Below, piece by piece: positions 18,082-27,000 of a DNA stretch of 64,000 bases. The notes beneath the pieces were generated by a model, which saw only the letters and a program-made list of their open reading frames with translations, searched no databases and was not told where the DNA came from. The stretch lies in contig NZ_PYGF01000006.1 of the NCBI RefSeq assembly GCF_003014575.1, positions 158,952 to 222,951 on the forward strand, read 5' to 3'. This stretch comes from Cecembia rubra (GTDB taxonomy: Bacteria; Bacteroidota; Bacteroidia; Cytophagales; Cyclobacteriaceae). The first letter of the stretch is position 1. Every line of letters begins with the position of its first letter. Both the position numbers and the translations under genes were made by a program.

Positions 18082-18849
18082 ATGGAAATGGAGCCCATCA
18101 TTCAGCAGCATTATCCCAATGCGAAAACAGGTGAAGAGATCACCTTCAATTATTTGAATCTCCTTGCACGGGAATATAAGACCAATCTAAAAAAGATGCT
18201 TTTTGCTACCTCATTGTGCTCAGATGATGTCAATGTTTCCACTGATTTTAGAAAAGTACTTAACAGGCCATTTTCAATGGGGGGGTTGGGAGGACTTCCT
18301 TATTCTGGGTTGACCGGGATGGTGGCTTTTTCCCACCACATTCCTGATGGGGGTGATGCATTTATTTTTTATGGTCCCCATATTGGAATTACGGATGAGG
18401 GGGAACTTGGAAGGATGCGAAGACTGGGTCAGAAAAAGCTCACCAATAGTTGTGGGGCTCTTATGCTGGCTTTGGAAAGATTTCAGCAAGAAGATAAGGG
18501 AGAAGAAACCTACGTTCCACATTTAGTGGAATATGATTACCAACAGGTCCTGTTGGAGCAAATGCTGATGCCTTTTAAGGACAGAATTATTCATTCCGAA
18601 AATCCCAAAAAGGAAATCACCGAGGTGGCGTACTATAAAATCAATAAACAGATCAATCGCCTGGTAAGGATGAGTATCAAAGAATTCCGTTGCCAAAAAA
18701 TTTTTTTGTTGGGGGGAATTATCATCAATACTTCCGAGGATTATCATGATTATGTGGACATCAGGAATTTTGAAGTAATCCATACCAAAGAACAAGAGCA
18801 ATACATACCTAATTCCATTTTAGAGACGGAAGCTTTTAAACATTTATAA
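18082..18849 (+). CDS. LCIB/LCIC-like protein, putative theta/beta-type carbonic anhydrase
   Basis: A 255-residue soluble protein. Its core resembles the limiting-CO2-inducible protein B/C family: CSDDVN (C46), then FSMGGLGGLPYSGLTG, AFSHHIPDGGDAFIFYGPHIGI (H86, H100), LGRMRRLGQ and SCGAL (C124). In characterised algal and diatom LCIB/C proteins, a Cys-His-Cys zinc site with nearby Asp and Arg supports carbonic anhydrase activity in some members and not in others. Matching residues are visible here, but the zinc ligands are assigned by motif order only. The C-terminal half (res ~145-255) is less recognisable. No signal peptide, so cytoplasmic. It follows aconitase after a terminator and appears to be its own unit. 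Confidence 0.65.
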   Translation: MEMEPIIQQHYPNAKTGEEITFNYLNLLAREYKTNLKKMLFATSLCSDDVNVSTDFRKVLNRPFSMGGLGGLPYSGLTGMVAFSHHIPDGGDAFIFYGPHIGITDEGELGRMRRLGQKKLTNSCGALMLALERFQQEDKGEETYVPHLVEYDYQQVLLEQMLMPFKDRIIHSENPKKEITEVAYYKINKQINRLVRMSIKEFRCQKIFLLGGIIINTSEDYHDYVDIRNFEVIHTKEQEQYIPNSILETEAFKHL

Positions 18850-18869
18850 TGTAATGACGTAAAATTGGA

Positions 18870-18902
18870 TTTTGCGGACTTAAATTTTTTAAATCCGCAA
18901 AA
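18870..18902. terminator. Hairpin after the LCIB-like gene
   Basis: TTTGCGGACTTAAA pairs with TTTAAATCCGCAAA (18889-18902) with one mismatch around a 4-nt T loop, 21 nt after the stop codon. There is no T-tract on the plus strand, so it may be a transcript-end stabiliser rather than an intrinsic terminator. Confidence 0.45.
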
Positions 18903-19006
18903 ATGCATTACAAAAACGTAATTAGTCTTTGTTTAACAAGGCTGTTTTTTATTTGGTAAATTGCTTTATATTTATTCGGTTTTCGTTAAAAATTTATTCA
19001 AAACGT

Positions 19007-20224
19007 ATGGGCCATTTGGCTGGTAAAGGACATAAAATTGTATTGATTCTCATTCTTGGATTTTCAATTTTTATGACAGCAGAGGCACAGGTGGTAGAGT
19101 CTGATGAAAGGGCTCTTATTAAAGTGCAAAATGGGATCTCTTTTTCAAAGGATACATTGTTTCTACTCAATTTTAGGTTCAGGATGCAAAATAGAGCTGG
19201 ATTCAATACTTTGGAAGGCGATGATTTTCAGGTAAACCAATTTGAGATGCGGGTGAGACGACTTCGACTGCGTTTTGATGGTCATGTAGGTAATCCTAGG
19301 ATTCAATATTATATCCAATTGGCATTTTCCCGGGCTGATATGGATCTTGAAAACGCTTTGGTCGCCCAGCCTGTAAGGGATGCAGTGCTCTATTACGTGG
19401 TGAATAAAAATTTTTATATGGGTTTTGGACAGTCCAAGCTTCCGGGTAACAGGCAGCGGGTAATCAGTTCTGGAAACTTACAGTTTTCGGACAGGTCAAC
19501 TGCAAATGCACTGTACACTTTAGACAGGGATTTTGGTTTGTTTTTGTATCAGACTATACCTTTTAAGAGCAGTGCGCAGGTACAATTGAAAGGAGCTTTG
19601 ACTACAGGTGATGGCAGAAATGCCCCTGCCATAAACAATGGACTGGCCTATACTGGGAGGTTAGAGTTTTTGCCATTTGGTAAATTTCTCAATAACGGGG
19701 ACTATTCAGAGGGAGATCTCGAGTTTGAAACCAAGCCCAAATTGTCTATAGGCCTAACTTATTCGGCAAACCAAAAAGCCACAAGAACTGGTGGTCAGTT
19801 GGGGCCTGAATTATTCGCCCCACGAAACATGAATACATTGATTGTGGATGGTATGTTCAAATATGCAGGTTGGGGGATCTTGGCAGAATATTTTAATAGA
19901 ACCAGTCCGGATCCAATCACTGTCAATGAGCAAGGTGATGTCCGATTTGTTCAGGAAGGGGTAGGAGTCAATACCCAGATCAGCAGGATGCTGGATAGAA
20001 ATAAAGAAATTGCATTTCGTTATTCAAAAGCTACACCTGATTTAAGTATTAGACAATTCCAAAATAGAGTAGATGAGGCTTTGTTTGGGTTTACCAAATA
20101 CGTCAATGGCCATAGGATAAAATTACAGGGAAATATTGGTTATAAGTGGCTGGAAGGCCTATCTAGTTTTGAGAATGCAGGGAATTCTTGGACAGGTATG
20201 TTCCAGGTAGAATTTGGGATTTAA
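19007..20224 (+). CDS. Phosphate-selective (OprO/OprP-like) outer-membrane porin
   Basis: Exported beta-barrel of about 405 residues. A TTG-initiated extension from 18929 was rejected. The ATG at 19007 gives MGHLAGKGHKIVLILILGF plus a cleavable signal ending at AEAQ. Porin O/P features: RFRMQNRAGF, FEMRVRRLRLRFDGHV (a lysine/arginine-rich strand typical of anion selectivity), IQYYIQLAF, YVVNKNFYMGFGQSKLPGNRQRVISSG and a closing aromatic strand GMFQVEFGI. Likely role is diffusion of phosphate or other anions across the outer membrane. Bacteroidota carry many such porins, so the substrate is not fixed. No phosphate regulatory site was recognised. Confidence 0.82.
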   Translation: MGHLAGKGHKIVLILILGFSIFMTAEAQVVESDERALIKVQNGISFSKDTLFLLNFRFRMQNRAGFNTLEGDDFQVNQFEMRVRRLRLRFDGHVGNPRIQYYIQLAFSRADMDLENALVAQPVRDAVLYYVVNKNFYMGFGQSKLPGNRQRVISSGNLQFSDRSTANALYTLDRDFGLFLYQTIPFKSSAQVQLKGALTTGDGRNAPAINNGLAYTGRLEFLPFGKFLNNGDYSEGDLEFETKPKLSIGLTYSANQKATRTGGQLGPELFAPRNMNTLIVDGMFKYAGWGILAEYFNRTSPDPITVNEQGDVRFVQEGVGVNTQISRMLDRNKEIAFRYSKATPDLSIRQFQNRVDEALFGFTKYVNGHRIKLQGNIGYKWLEGLSSFENAGNSWTGMFQVEFGI

Positions 20225-20370
20225 GTTCTTAAAGACAAAAATTTGCATTTTAAAAGCAAAAAATTTGTTACAAAAAACAATTTAATGTATGTTTACATCG
20301 GCACTTGAAGAGTACCGCAATTGTCACCCGATTACTTAAGTTTTATAGGCAGCGTTATATTGGACTTTCG

Positions 20371-23300
20371 ATGAAAGAAAGAGGTATTAATAACACTTTT
20401 AAGAAGATAATTTTTGAATCCAGCGAAATGGTTTTTTTGGCTGATGATTCTTATCCCTATAATATTTTTTATAGTAATCAGGCTTTTGAAAATCAGATAG
20501 GTCAATTTCTTGATGAAAGGAGCCTTGTTGGTTTAGGGTTGGACATCAATTCATATATTTTCAATGAGGAATTGATTCTGACTTTTATGGGTGTGGAATA
20601 CACCTTTTTTCTGGAATTACCTCAGGAAAATGCTTCAAATTATTTCCTCTTTTATAAAGGAAAAGAATTGAGAGGGCAGGGCTTGCCTAATAAAAATGAC
20701 TCTCAGTATTTCTTCAGAAATTCAATTGACCTGATAGGCATTGGACAGGAATCTTTTCTGACATGGGTAAGTAATTCCGTTAAAACGGTTTTGGGCTACA
20801 ATCCAGATGAAATTATAAATATCGAGTTGTGCGGCTTTTTCCATCAAGATGATTTAGAGGTGGTAAAATCCCTGCTTTTTGATGTAAGGCAAGAGAGAAA
20901 AAACACCCACTTTGAAGCAAGACTTCAGGCCAAAAATGGAGAATACCGTTGGTTCGAATTCAATGTTCATTTTATCGTTGGTAAATTTTATGCTGTTGCC
21001 AGGGAAATCACTGATTTTAAATCTAAAATATTACAAGCTGAAAATCTTAACGAACTCTACACACTTGGAGAGAAATTAAGCCAAATTGGTTTTTGGGAAA
21101 TTGATGCACAGGCCAATTCAGTTTATTTCTCTGATGAACTCTATAAGATTTTTGCTTTAAACAAAAACACCAAGCTGAGTCTGGAAGATACCATTGAATT
21201 ATTCCAGCCTGCGGATAGGTCTTTGGTAAAAACTTCCCTTTCTTCACTCATATCATCCAGTAAGGAGATTGACTTGGTTTTGCAGGTAAAGGCTGGTGAA
21301 GATGGGATGAAATGGATTAGGCTTTCGGGAAGTGCCCACGTACTGACCAATAATGTTTCCAGGATTTTTGGAACCATTCAGGATATAAGCAAAGATCAAG
21401 AGTACTTGGGTCAACTTGATTTTTATAAAGAACTTTATACACTTACTCCAGACCCTTCTATTATCCTTGATTTATCAGGAAGGATCCAGTTTTTCAATAC
21501 AGAGGCACAGAGGAAATTGCTGGCTGACAGTACTCAGCAATTCCCTCAGACCATTGAGCAATTGGATTCACATTTCACAGAAAAGCAGGTTTGGGAAAAT
21601 CACTTATCGGAACTGGGAACAAATGGACAGAAGTTACATTCTGTCAAGTTGAAAAATGCCAAGGGGGATGATGTGTCCTTTGAGATTATTTCAAAACTTG
21701 TTCAGATAAAAGGGGCAAACTATATTATTTCAAATTTCAGGGAAATTTCAGAGAGTCATGTGACTGCTACAGCCCAGGCAGCCCCAGATTTCCTATCCCA
21801 TCTTACAGAGCATATTCCTGGAGCGCTTTACCAGTTTGTGGTAGACAAGGAGGGAGAAATGAAATTCAATTATTTAAGTCCGGGGATCAAAAGCTTGCTC
21901 GACTTGGATGAAAAAGAACTTTCTGATTTTAAAGATGTAGGAAAGGTAATTGCCAAAGTACATCCTGAAGATATTGCAAATGTGCTTACTTCGACTGTTT
22001 CTTCAGCCAGAAAACTTACTCCCTGGTCCTGTAAATTCAGGATTGTTGAACCCGAAAGTAAAAATTATAAATGGGTAATGGGTGCCGCCAAGCCTGAGCA
22101 ACAGGAAAGCGGTGATGTGGTATGGTATGGATATCTGACCGATATCACTGATCAGAAGCGTTTTGAGGAGAAATTAAGGGATGCAAAAGAGGAAGCCCTA
22201 AAGACCAGTCAGATCAAATCTGAATTCCTTTCCATTATCAGCCATGAACTGAGGACGCCTCTTAATGCCATTTCGGGTTCTGTTTATTCTTTGCTTCAGG
22301 ATGATCATACGCCTGTTCAGGCATCAGCATTCAAAACCATTAATTTTGCAGTAGATAACCTTATTACGATGATCAATGATCTCCTCGATTTCCAAAAGAT
22401 TGAGGCAGGTAAGTTGACATTGGAAATGACTCCGATGAACCTCGAAGAGGTGATCAAAAATGTAATCAGCGGACTGGAATACCATGCCAAAGACAGCGGT
22501 AATAAACTGACCCTTCACCTAAAAAATGACTTGAATTTTGAGGTAAAGGGCGATAAGACCCGCTTGGCCCAAGTATTGAATAATTTGATTACTAATGCCC
22601 TTAAATTCACAGATAATGGCAATGTGGATGTATTGGTTGAGATTCGGGAAAAGGATGATTCCAAGGTCAGAATATATTTTGAAATTAAGGACAATGGCAT
22701 AGGTATAGCTGAAGAACATAAGCAGCGTATCTTCAATGAGTTTGATCAGATTCAACACTCTTTCAGCAAGAAATATGGTGGAACAGGTTTAGGTCTGTCT
22801 ATTACCAAAAAGCTGCTTGGTCTGATGGACAGTCAAATCGACCTGCACTCTGAATTAGGAATTGGTTCTACTTTCTTCTTTGAAATTGTTTTTGAAAAAG
22901 TATTTGGCCAACCTTCAATTAAGACAAATATAAACCACAACCCTGTGGTAGAGGTAAAGCCTATCAAACCTGAACTTGCCGATGTAGAAAAAGGTAGTCA
23001 ATTGACAGGGAAAGAAGAAGTGAGAGCGCTGGAATCACAGATTCCTGCTCAATCCTTTATCAGTCCGAAGACTTTATCAGATGTCAAATTATTGATGGTT
23101 GAAGATAACGATGTAAATGCCCTGGTTTTGGGCAAAATCATCAAAAAATGGGGAATCCAATACCATAGGGTAAATAATGGGAAACTTGCTGTAGAAGCCG
23201 TTCAGGATGGGGATTATGATTGCGTGCTAATGGATATCCAAATGCCGGTAATGAACGGGTTTGATGCTACAGAAAAAATCAAGCAAATATCCAGCGTACC

Positions 23301-23451
23301 GGTATTAGCTCTTTCTGCTGCTGATAAGATTGAGGTCATGGACAGAATTGACAAAACAGGTTTTGACGGATATGTTGCCAAACCTATTGATGCATCTGAA
23401 CTCCTGAGAAAAATCAAAGAAGTACTAAAAATCTCCAGTCAGAGTGTCTGA
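20371..23451 (+). CDS. Multi-PAS hybrid sensor histidine kinase/response regulator
   Basis: A 1026-residue soluble hybrid kinase. The frame can be extended to a TTG at 20305, but the ATG at 20371 (MKERGINNTF) is preferred. About five PAS-like segments occupy residues ~10-600, among them FLTWVSNSVKTVLGYNPDE, IGFWEIDAQANSVYFSDELY and LYQFVVDKEGEMKFNYLSPG. The HisKA box FLSIISHELRTPLNAISGS (~620) carries the phosphorylatable His. HATPase motifs are NLITNALKFTDNG, DNGIGI and GGTGLGLSI (~740-810). The C-terminal receiver (~905-1020) has Asp in DCVLMDIQMPVMNG and Lys in YVAKPID. There is no membrane segment, so sensing is cytoplasmic. No output regulator lies beside it. The 3' end overlaps the convergent TPR gene by 13 nt. 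Confidence 0.93.
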   Translation: MKERGINNTFKKIIFESSEMVFLADDSYPYNIFYSNQAFENQIGQFLDERSLVGLGLDINSYIFNEELILTFMGVEYTFFLELPQENASNYFLFYKGKELRGQGLPNKNDSQYFFRNSIDLIGIGQESFLTWVSNSVKTVLGYNPDEIINIELCGFFHQDDLEVVKSLLFDVRQERKNTHFEARLQAKNGEYRWFEFNVHFIVGKFYAVAREITDFKSKILQAENLNELYTLGEKLSQIGFWEIDAQANSVYFSDELYKIFALNKNTKLSLEDTIELFQPADRSLVKTSLSSLISSSKEIDLVLQVKAGEDGMKWIRLSGSAHVLTNNVSRIFGTIQDISKDQEYLGQLDFYKELYTLTPDPSIILDLSGRIQFFNTEAQRKLLADSTQQFPQTIEQLDSHFTEKQVWENHLSELGTNGQKLHSVKLKNAKGDDVSFEIISKLVQIKGANYIISNFREISESHVTATAQAAPDFLSHLTEHIPGALYQFVVDKEGEMKFNYLSPGIKSLLDLDEKELSDFKDVGKVIAKVHPEDIANVLTSTVSSARKLTPWSCKFRIVEPESKNYKWVMGAAKPEQQESGDVVWYGYLTDITDQKRFEEKLRDAKEEALKTSQIKSEFLSIISHELRTPLNAISGSVYSLLQDDHTPVQASAFKTINFAVDNLITMINDLLDFQKIEAGKLTLEMTPMNLEEVIKNVISGLEYHAKDSGNKLTLHLKNDLNFEVKGDKTRLAQVLNNLITNALKFTDNGNVDVLVEIREKDDSKVRIYFEIKDNGIGIAEEHKQRIFNEFDQIQHSFSKKYGGTGLGLSITKKLLGLMDSQIDLHSELGIGSTFFFEIVFEKVFGQPSIKTNINHNPVVEVKPIKPELADVEKGSQLTGKEEVRALESQIPAQSFISPKTLSDVKLLMVEDNDVNALVLGKIIKKWGIQYHRVNNGKLAVEAVQDGDYDCVLMDIQMPVMNGFDATEKIKQISSVPVLALSAADKIEVMDRIDKTGFDGYVAKPIDASELLRKIKEVLKISSQSV

Positions 23452-24368
23452 GCAATTGCCAGGTATTCTTGAACCAGGTCCATTTCCGGGTCCTTCGCTT
23501 TGACATCCTCCAAATACCTTAAAGCCAATTCTTTTTGACCTTTTTTGACATAATAGATGCCTTTGTTTCTTAATGCGTATAAATTTTTGGAGTCTTGTTT
23601 CAAACTGAAGTTGATGTCCCCAAGTCCACCATCCAAGTCGTCGAGGAATAATTTGTAAAGGCCCCTGTTGTTGTAGAGATAGGGATCCCTCGGATTTAGA
23701 ATGATTGCCTTTTCCACCCATTCCAAAGCTTTTTCAGGCGCTTTTTGTTCAAAGGCAATCATGGATTTCAAATTAAAAATATTGGGTTCATTAGGGTTTA
23801 CCACTTCTGCTTTTTGGAGCATTTCTTCAGCTTCCTGGTAAGATTTTTTGTAGAATAGAATGATGGCTTTATTGACCAGTAAGTCTGAATTTTGGGGTTC
23901 AATGGAAAGGCCATTTTCAAAAGCATCCAAAGCAGCTTCCCAATTTTTCAACTGTTCAAGTACAAGCCCTTGCAGAAAATAACTTTGCCAGTTTTCAGGA
24001 AAAAGTTGCACGGATTTTTCAGCATCTGAAAGGGCTTTGTAAAATTCCCCATTATCCATCAATGCCAGTCCCCTTTGAAATAAAGCCTCTCTATGCGCAG
24101 ATTGAATGGCAAGGACTGCGCTGAAATCCAAAATTGCTTCTTCAAGGCGGTTTAATCGTTGGAAAACCAGCCCCCTGTTGAATAAAGCATCTATGAACTC
24201 AGGGTCTATTTTTAGGGCCTCCGAATAAAAGTCAATGGCAGATTTGGTGTCATTTTCTTTAAGTTTTTCATTTCCTTTTAGTAGGAATCTACCCTTTTTA
24301 TTTTCCTGAGTGTCGCAGGCACTTAGGCTGATAGCAGCCACAATTATCAAAAGCAATCTAAGTTTCAT
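23439..24368 (-). CDS. TPR-repeat lipoprotein
   Basis: A 309-residue lipoprotein. The start at 24368 (MKLRLLLIIVAAISLSAC) gives a proper lipobox LSAC, so an upstream in-frame ATG at 24389 was rejected. At least seven tetratricopeptide repeats fill the mature protein, for example SAIDFYSEALKIDPEFIDALFNRGLVFQRL, AILDFSAVLAI and ALEWVEKAIILNPRDPYLYNNRGLY. TPR proteins act as binding scaffolds; nothing indicates the partner. The first codons overlap the end of the AI-2E permease gene by 11 nt, so the two are translationally coupled and may work together at the envelope. Confidence 0.88.
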   Translation of the reverse strand: MKLRLLLIIVAAISLSACDTQENKKGRFLLKGNEKLKENDTKSAIDFYSEALKIDPEFIDALFNRGLVFQRLNRLEEAILDFSAVLAIQSAHREALFQRGLALMDNGEFYKALSDAEKSVQLFPENWQSYFLQGLVLEQLKNWEAALDAFENGLSIEPQNSDLLVNKAIILFYKKSYQEAEEMLQKAEVVNPNEPNIFNLKSMIAFEQKAPEKALEWVEKAIILNPRDPYLYNNRGLYKLFLDDLDGGLGDINFSLKQDSKNLYALRNKGIYYVKKGQKELALRYLEDVKAKDPEMDLVQEYLAIAQTL

Positions 24369-25449
24369 CAGTTTTCCCAGTCTTATCACCCTTTGGTTCT
24401 TCCTCTCCTAACAAAAGGGCATAGGGCTTGGTTGCATCGCTGAGTTCAAAAATTTGTCTCAGGACGGCCAATGTAGGTATAATGATGATCATACCTGCTA
24501 TCCCCCAAATTGCGGTTCCTATCATCAGGCCCACAAAAGTAACAAAGGCATTAAGGTTAACATTGCTTCCCACGATTTTTGGTGTCAAAAAGTTGCTTTC
24601 TATCAATTGTATAACCTGAAATGCTATTACTACTCCCAAAGGATACCATAGACTATCTTTGGTCAAGAAGGCGAAAATGGTGGGTAAGATAGCACCCAAA
24701 AAGGGTCCCAGAAATGGTATGATATTCAATATCCCTGCAAAGACACCAAAGAAAACAGCATGTTTGATTCCCAGGCCAAACAATACAGCTGTATTCATCA
24801 CTGCTAAAATCGCCATTACCTTCAGCACACCGATAATATATTTTTGGATGACTTTTCTGAGGTTTTTGATTTCTCTACTGACATGTTCTGGGTCCTGGTT
24901 TTTAAAAACTTGCGAAATGAAAAGTGTCAGGTGATCCCTGTAAAGCAGAAAGAAAAAGATAAAGACAATTAATAAAACAAAAGAGGTCAATGAACCTAAA
25001 GTACCAAAAATAAAATCCGCTACACTTTTGCTATTGTCCTGTAGGAGATTGATCAGGTAGTCCTGATCGATCCCTTTGCCAATTCCGGTTTCAATAAATA
25101 GCTTTTCCGAGAAGAATTGCTCTGCATCTTGTAAATATTTGTTTAGTTTTTCACCGACATTGCCCAAGTCCTTGCTGAAACTTGCTACTTGAAAAGCAAT
25201 AAAAGTCAGTAGTGCCAAAATCCCCAATAATCCGGAAAGCAAGGCCAGAAGCGAACTGGAGATTCGGGAAAGCTTTTTGGATTCCAGCCAATTCCCCATT
25301 GGAACCAAAAGTGCTGAAATAAATCCTGCCAGGAAAAGTGGGATCAAAAGGCTCTTTCCCAAGATCAAAATAAAGATGATTACAATGATCAAAAGTAAAA
25401 CAGACAGCGCTTTTAGATAAGCGGGTAAGATTACAGTAGGCTTTTCCAT
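24358..25449 (-). CDS. AI-2E family transporter, copy 2
   Basis: A 363-residue membrane protein with the same architecture as the copy at 9080: paired N-terminal helices (LSVLLLIIVIIFILILGKSLLIPLF), a soluble middle region (res ~75-150) and a C-terminal bundle containing NIIPFLGPFLGAILPTIFAFL and AIWGIAGMIIIIPTLAVLRQIFE. Family members export small signals or move Na+. The gene is followed, with an 11-nt overlap, by the TPR lipoprotein. It starts about 145 nt from the divergent CDF gene. Confidence 0.88.
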   Translation of the reverse strand: MEKPTVILPAYLKALSVLLLIIVIIFILILGKSLLIPLFLAGFISALLVPMGNWLESKKLSRISSSLLALLSGLLGILALLTFIAFQVASFSKDLGNVGEKLNKYLQDAEQFFSEKLFIETGIGKGIDQDYLINLLQDNSKSVADFIFGTLGSLTSFVLLIVFIFFFLLYRDHLTLFISQVFKNQDPEHVSREIKNLRKVIQKYIIGVLKVMAILAVMNTAVLFGLGIKHAVFFGVFAGILNIIPFLGPFLGAILPTIFAFLTKDSLWYPLGVVIAFQVIQLIESNFLTPKIVGSNVNLNAFVTFVGLMIGTAIWGIAGMIIIIPTLAVLRQIFELSDATKPYALLLGEEEPKGDKTGKTDET

Positions 25450-25593
25450 AGAATTTTGAACAATTTGCGAACCTCTAGGATTTAATACATTGTTGACCTA
25501 AAAAGACAACCGGATCAAATCCAGCAGTTCAATAAAATAATTGAGAGCATTCCATAAATTTAATCCTATTTTTGCCACTTTAAAAGACCGCCA

Positions 25594-26586
25594 GTGGAAA
25601 GAGAGAAATCATTTTGGATCAGAATTTCATTCATTATCAGTGTGATCCTCCTGATAGTGAAATTCTATTCTTATTATATTACCAATTCGGCAGCAATTTT
25701 AACTGATGCGCTGGAAAGTATAGTGAATGTTGTGGCTGCCGGTTTTGCTTCTTACAGTATTTATCTAAGTTCAAGACCCAGAGATGATAACCATCCCTAT
25801 GGACATGGTAAAATAGAGTTTTTTAGCGCAGGAGTCGAAGGTGTTCTCATTATGCTGGCTGGACTTTTTATCATTTATCAGGCTGTATACAATCTGTTTT
25901 TCCCAAGTGGCTTGGAGAAACTCCTTGAGGGGATGATTTTGGTGGCTTTTTCGGGGGCTGTCAATGGGATTTTGGGGGTGTTGCTGCAAAAAAAAGGAAA
26001 AAAGCTGAACAGCATTACCCTTGAGGCTAGCGGTAAGCATTTGCTTACAGATACCTTTACTTCATTTCTATTGATTCTGGGTGTCCTGGTTATTTACCTC
26101 ACCGGTTTAAATTTCCTGGATTCAGTTATAGCCATCTTATTTTCTTTATATATCCTTTATTCTGGATATGGCCTGGTCAGAAAATCTGTTGGAGGGTTAA
26201 TGGATGAAGCTGATCCTGTGGCTGTAGAATCTACTGTAAGCGCTATTAATAAAAACAGGAAGAATGTTTGGATCGATATCCATAACATGAGGGTGCAGCA
26301 ATATGGTGGGGACAGGCATGTGGATTTGCATCTTACCTTGCCCTATTATCTGGATTTGGAACAAGTCCATAATGAAGTAGAGGAACTTGAAAAGGTATTA
26401 GAAGATGATTGGCCTGGTATTATGGAGGTGTTTGTCCATGCCGATCCCTGCATTCCAGAAAAGTGCTGTCATTATTGCCAGATAGCAGATTGTCCTGTAA
26501 GAAAATTTCCTGTGGATACAAAAATTGAATGGAATGCATTGAATATGTCGAAAAATCAGAAACATTACCACGATTTGAGTGATTAA
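25594..26586 (+). CDS. Cation diffusion facilitator (CDF) metal exporter with Cys-rich tail
   Basis: A 330-residue metal/H+ antiporter. No ATG precedes the conserved region and an in-frame stop lies at 25561, so the GTG at 25594 is the likely start. Six helices are visible, with the metal-site residues LTDALESIVNVVA (helix II) and HLLTDTFTSFLLILG (helix V). The linker carries DDNHPYGHGKIEFFSAGVE, typical of the Fe/Zn-type CDF. A cytoplasmic domain (res ~205-290) includes DIHNMRVQQYGGDRHVDLHL. The C-terminus adds a cysteine cluster PCIPEKCCHYCQIADCP (C-x4-CC-x2-C-x4-C) that could bind metal. Likely substrates are Zn, Fe or Mn; the sequence alone does not decide. Confidence 0.9.
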   Translation: MEREKSFWIRISFIISVILLIVKFYSYYITNSAAILTDALESIVNVVAAGFASYSIYLSSRPRDDNHPYGHGKIEFFSAGVEGVLIMLAGLFIIYQAVYNLFFPSGLEKLLEGMILVAFSGAVNGILGVLLQKKGKKLNSITLEASGKHLLTDTFTSFLLILGVLVIYLTGLNFLDSVIAILFSLYILYSGYGLVRKSVGGLMDEADPVAVESTVSAINKNRKNVWIDIHNMRVQQYGGDRHVDLHLTLPYYLDLEQVHNEVEELEKVLEDDWPGIMEVFVHADPCIPEKCCHYCQIADCPVRKFPVDTKIEWNALNMSKNQKHYHDLSD

Positions 26587-26672
26587 AACCTCTTTTTTCT
26601 TTTGTAAAAAGAAAATTTTTCGTTTATTTGAATTGCTACAAAAATATTTGTACATTTAACAAAAAAAAGGCT

Positions 26673-26759
26673 ATGAACGAGGAAAAACAATTCAAGATAC
26701 TATTGGCGATCTCGTCGATCGTTTGGTTGATCCTTGTTGGGTTGCTCATTGTGGTCTAA
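26673..26759 (+). CDS. 28-residue single-helix membrane microprotein (predicted)
   Basis: The ATG at 26673 opens a 28-codon frame ending at TAA 26757-26759. It has a charged cytoplasmic-looking start (MNEEKQFK) and an uninterrupted hydrophobic helix (ILLAISSIVWLILVGLLIVV). An AAGG sequence lies just upstream of the start, and a strong terminator closes the unit 70 nt downstream. The codons show no stops or rare features. It is short enough to be missed by gene finders. Small single-helix proteins often bind larger membrane complexes. I do not recognise a family, and chance cannot be excluded for an ORF this short. Confidence 0.5.
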   Translation: MNEEKQFKILLAISSIVWLILVGLLIVV

Positions 26760-26828
26760 CAGGATCCAAGGAGTGCAAAGCTACTTACAAAAGACAGCTG
26801 CTGCTTTTCAAATGGATTAAAGATTTTG

Positions 26829-26862
26829 AAAAAGAGGATGTGAAAACGATCCTCTTTTTTTT
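26829..26862 (+). terminator. Terminator after the microprotein ORF
   Basis: Perfect 11-bp stem AAAAAGAGGAT/ATCCTCTTTTT with a 9-nt loop, followed by further T residues. It supports an independent transcript covering the 28-residue ORF. Confidence 0.85.
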
Positions 26863-27000
26863 TGCCATAGCGAATAATTCCGTGGTCCTCAATCGATTTA
26901 ATTTTTGTCGTTTTTAACTTGCTCAAAATTCTGTTTTGTTTTCAAATTGCTTCAGTTATTTTTATAATCAGGTAATTCAGCGAAATTAAAAATCACCTTT

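Larger units (their letters stand above)
26587..27000 (+). other. Intergenic region with small ORF, palindrome and terminator
   Basis: A 414-bp gap between the CDF and M20 genes. It holds an AT-rich palindrome TACAAAaataTTTGTA (26637-26652), the 28-residue ORF at 26673 and a terminator at 26829. The remaining ~140 bp before the M20 gene is AT-rich with no clear signal. Together the pieces look like a small self-contained transcription unit. Confidence 0.5.

Noticed and set aside
18929..19006. Longer TTG-initiated start for the porin gene
   Set aside because: The ATG at 19007 directly precedes a good signal peptide; the extension would bury it.
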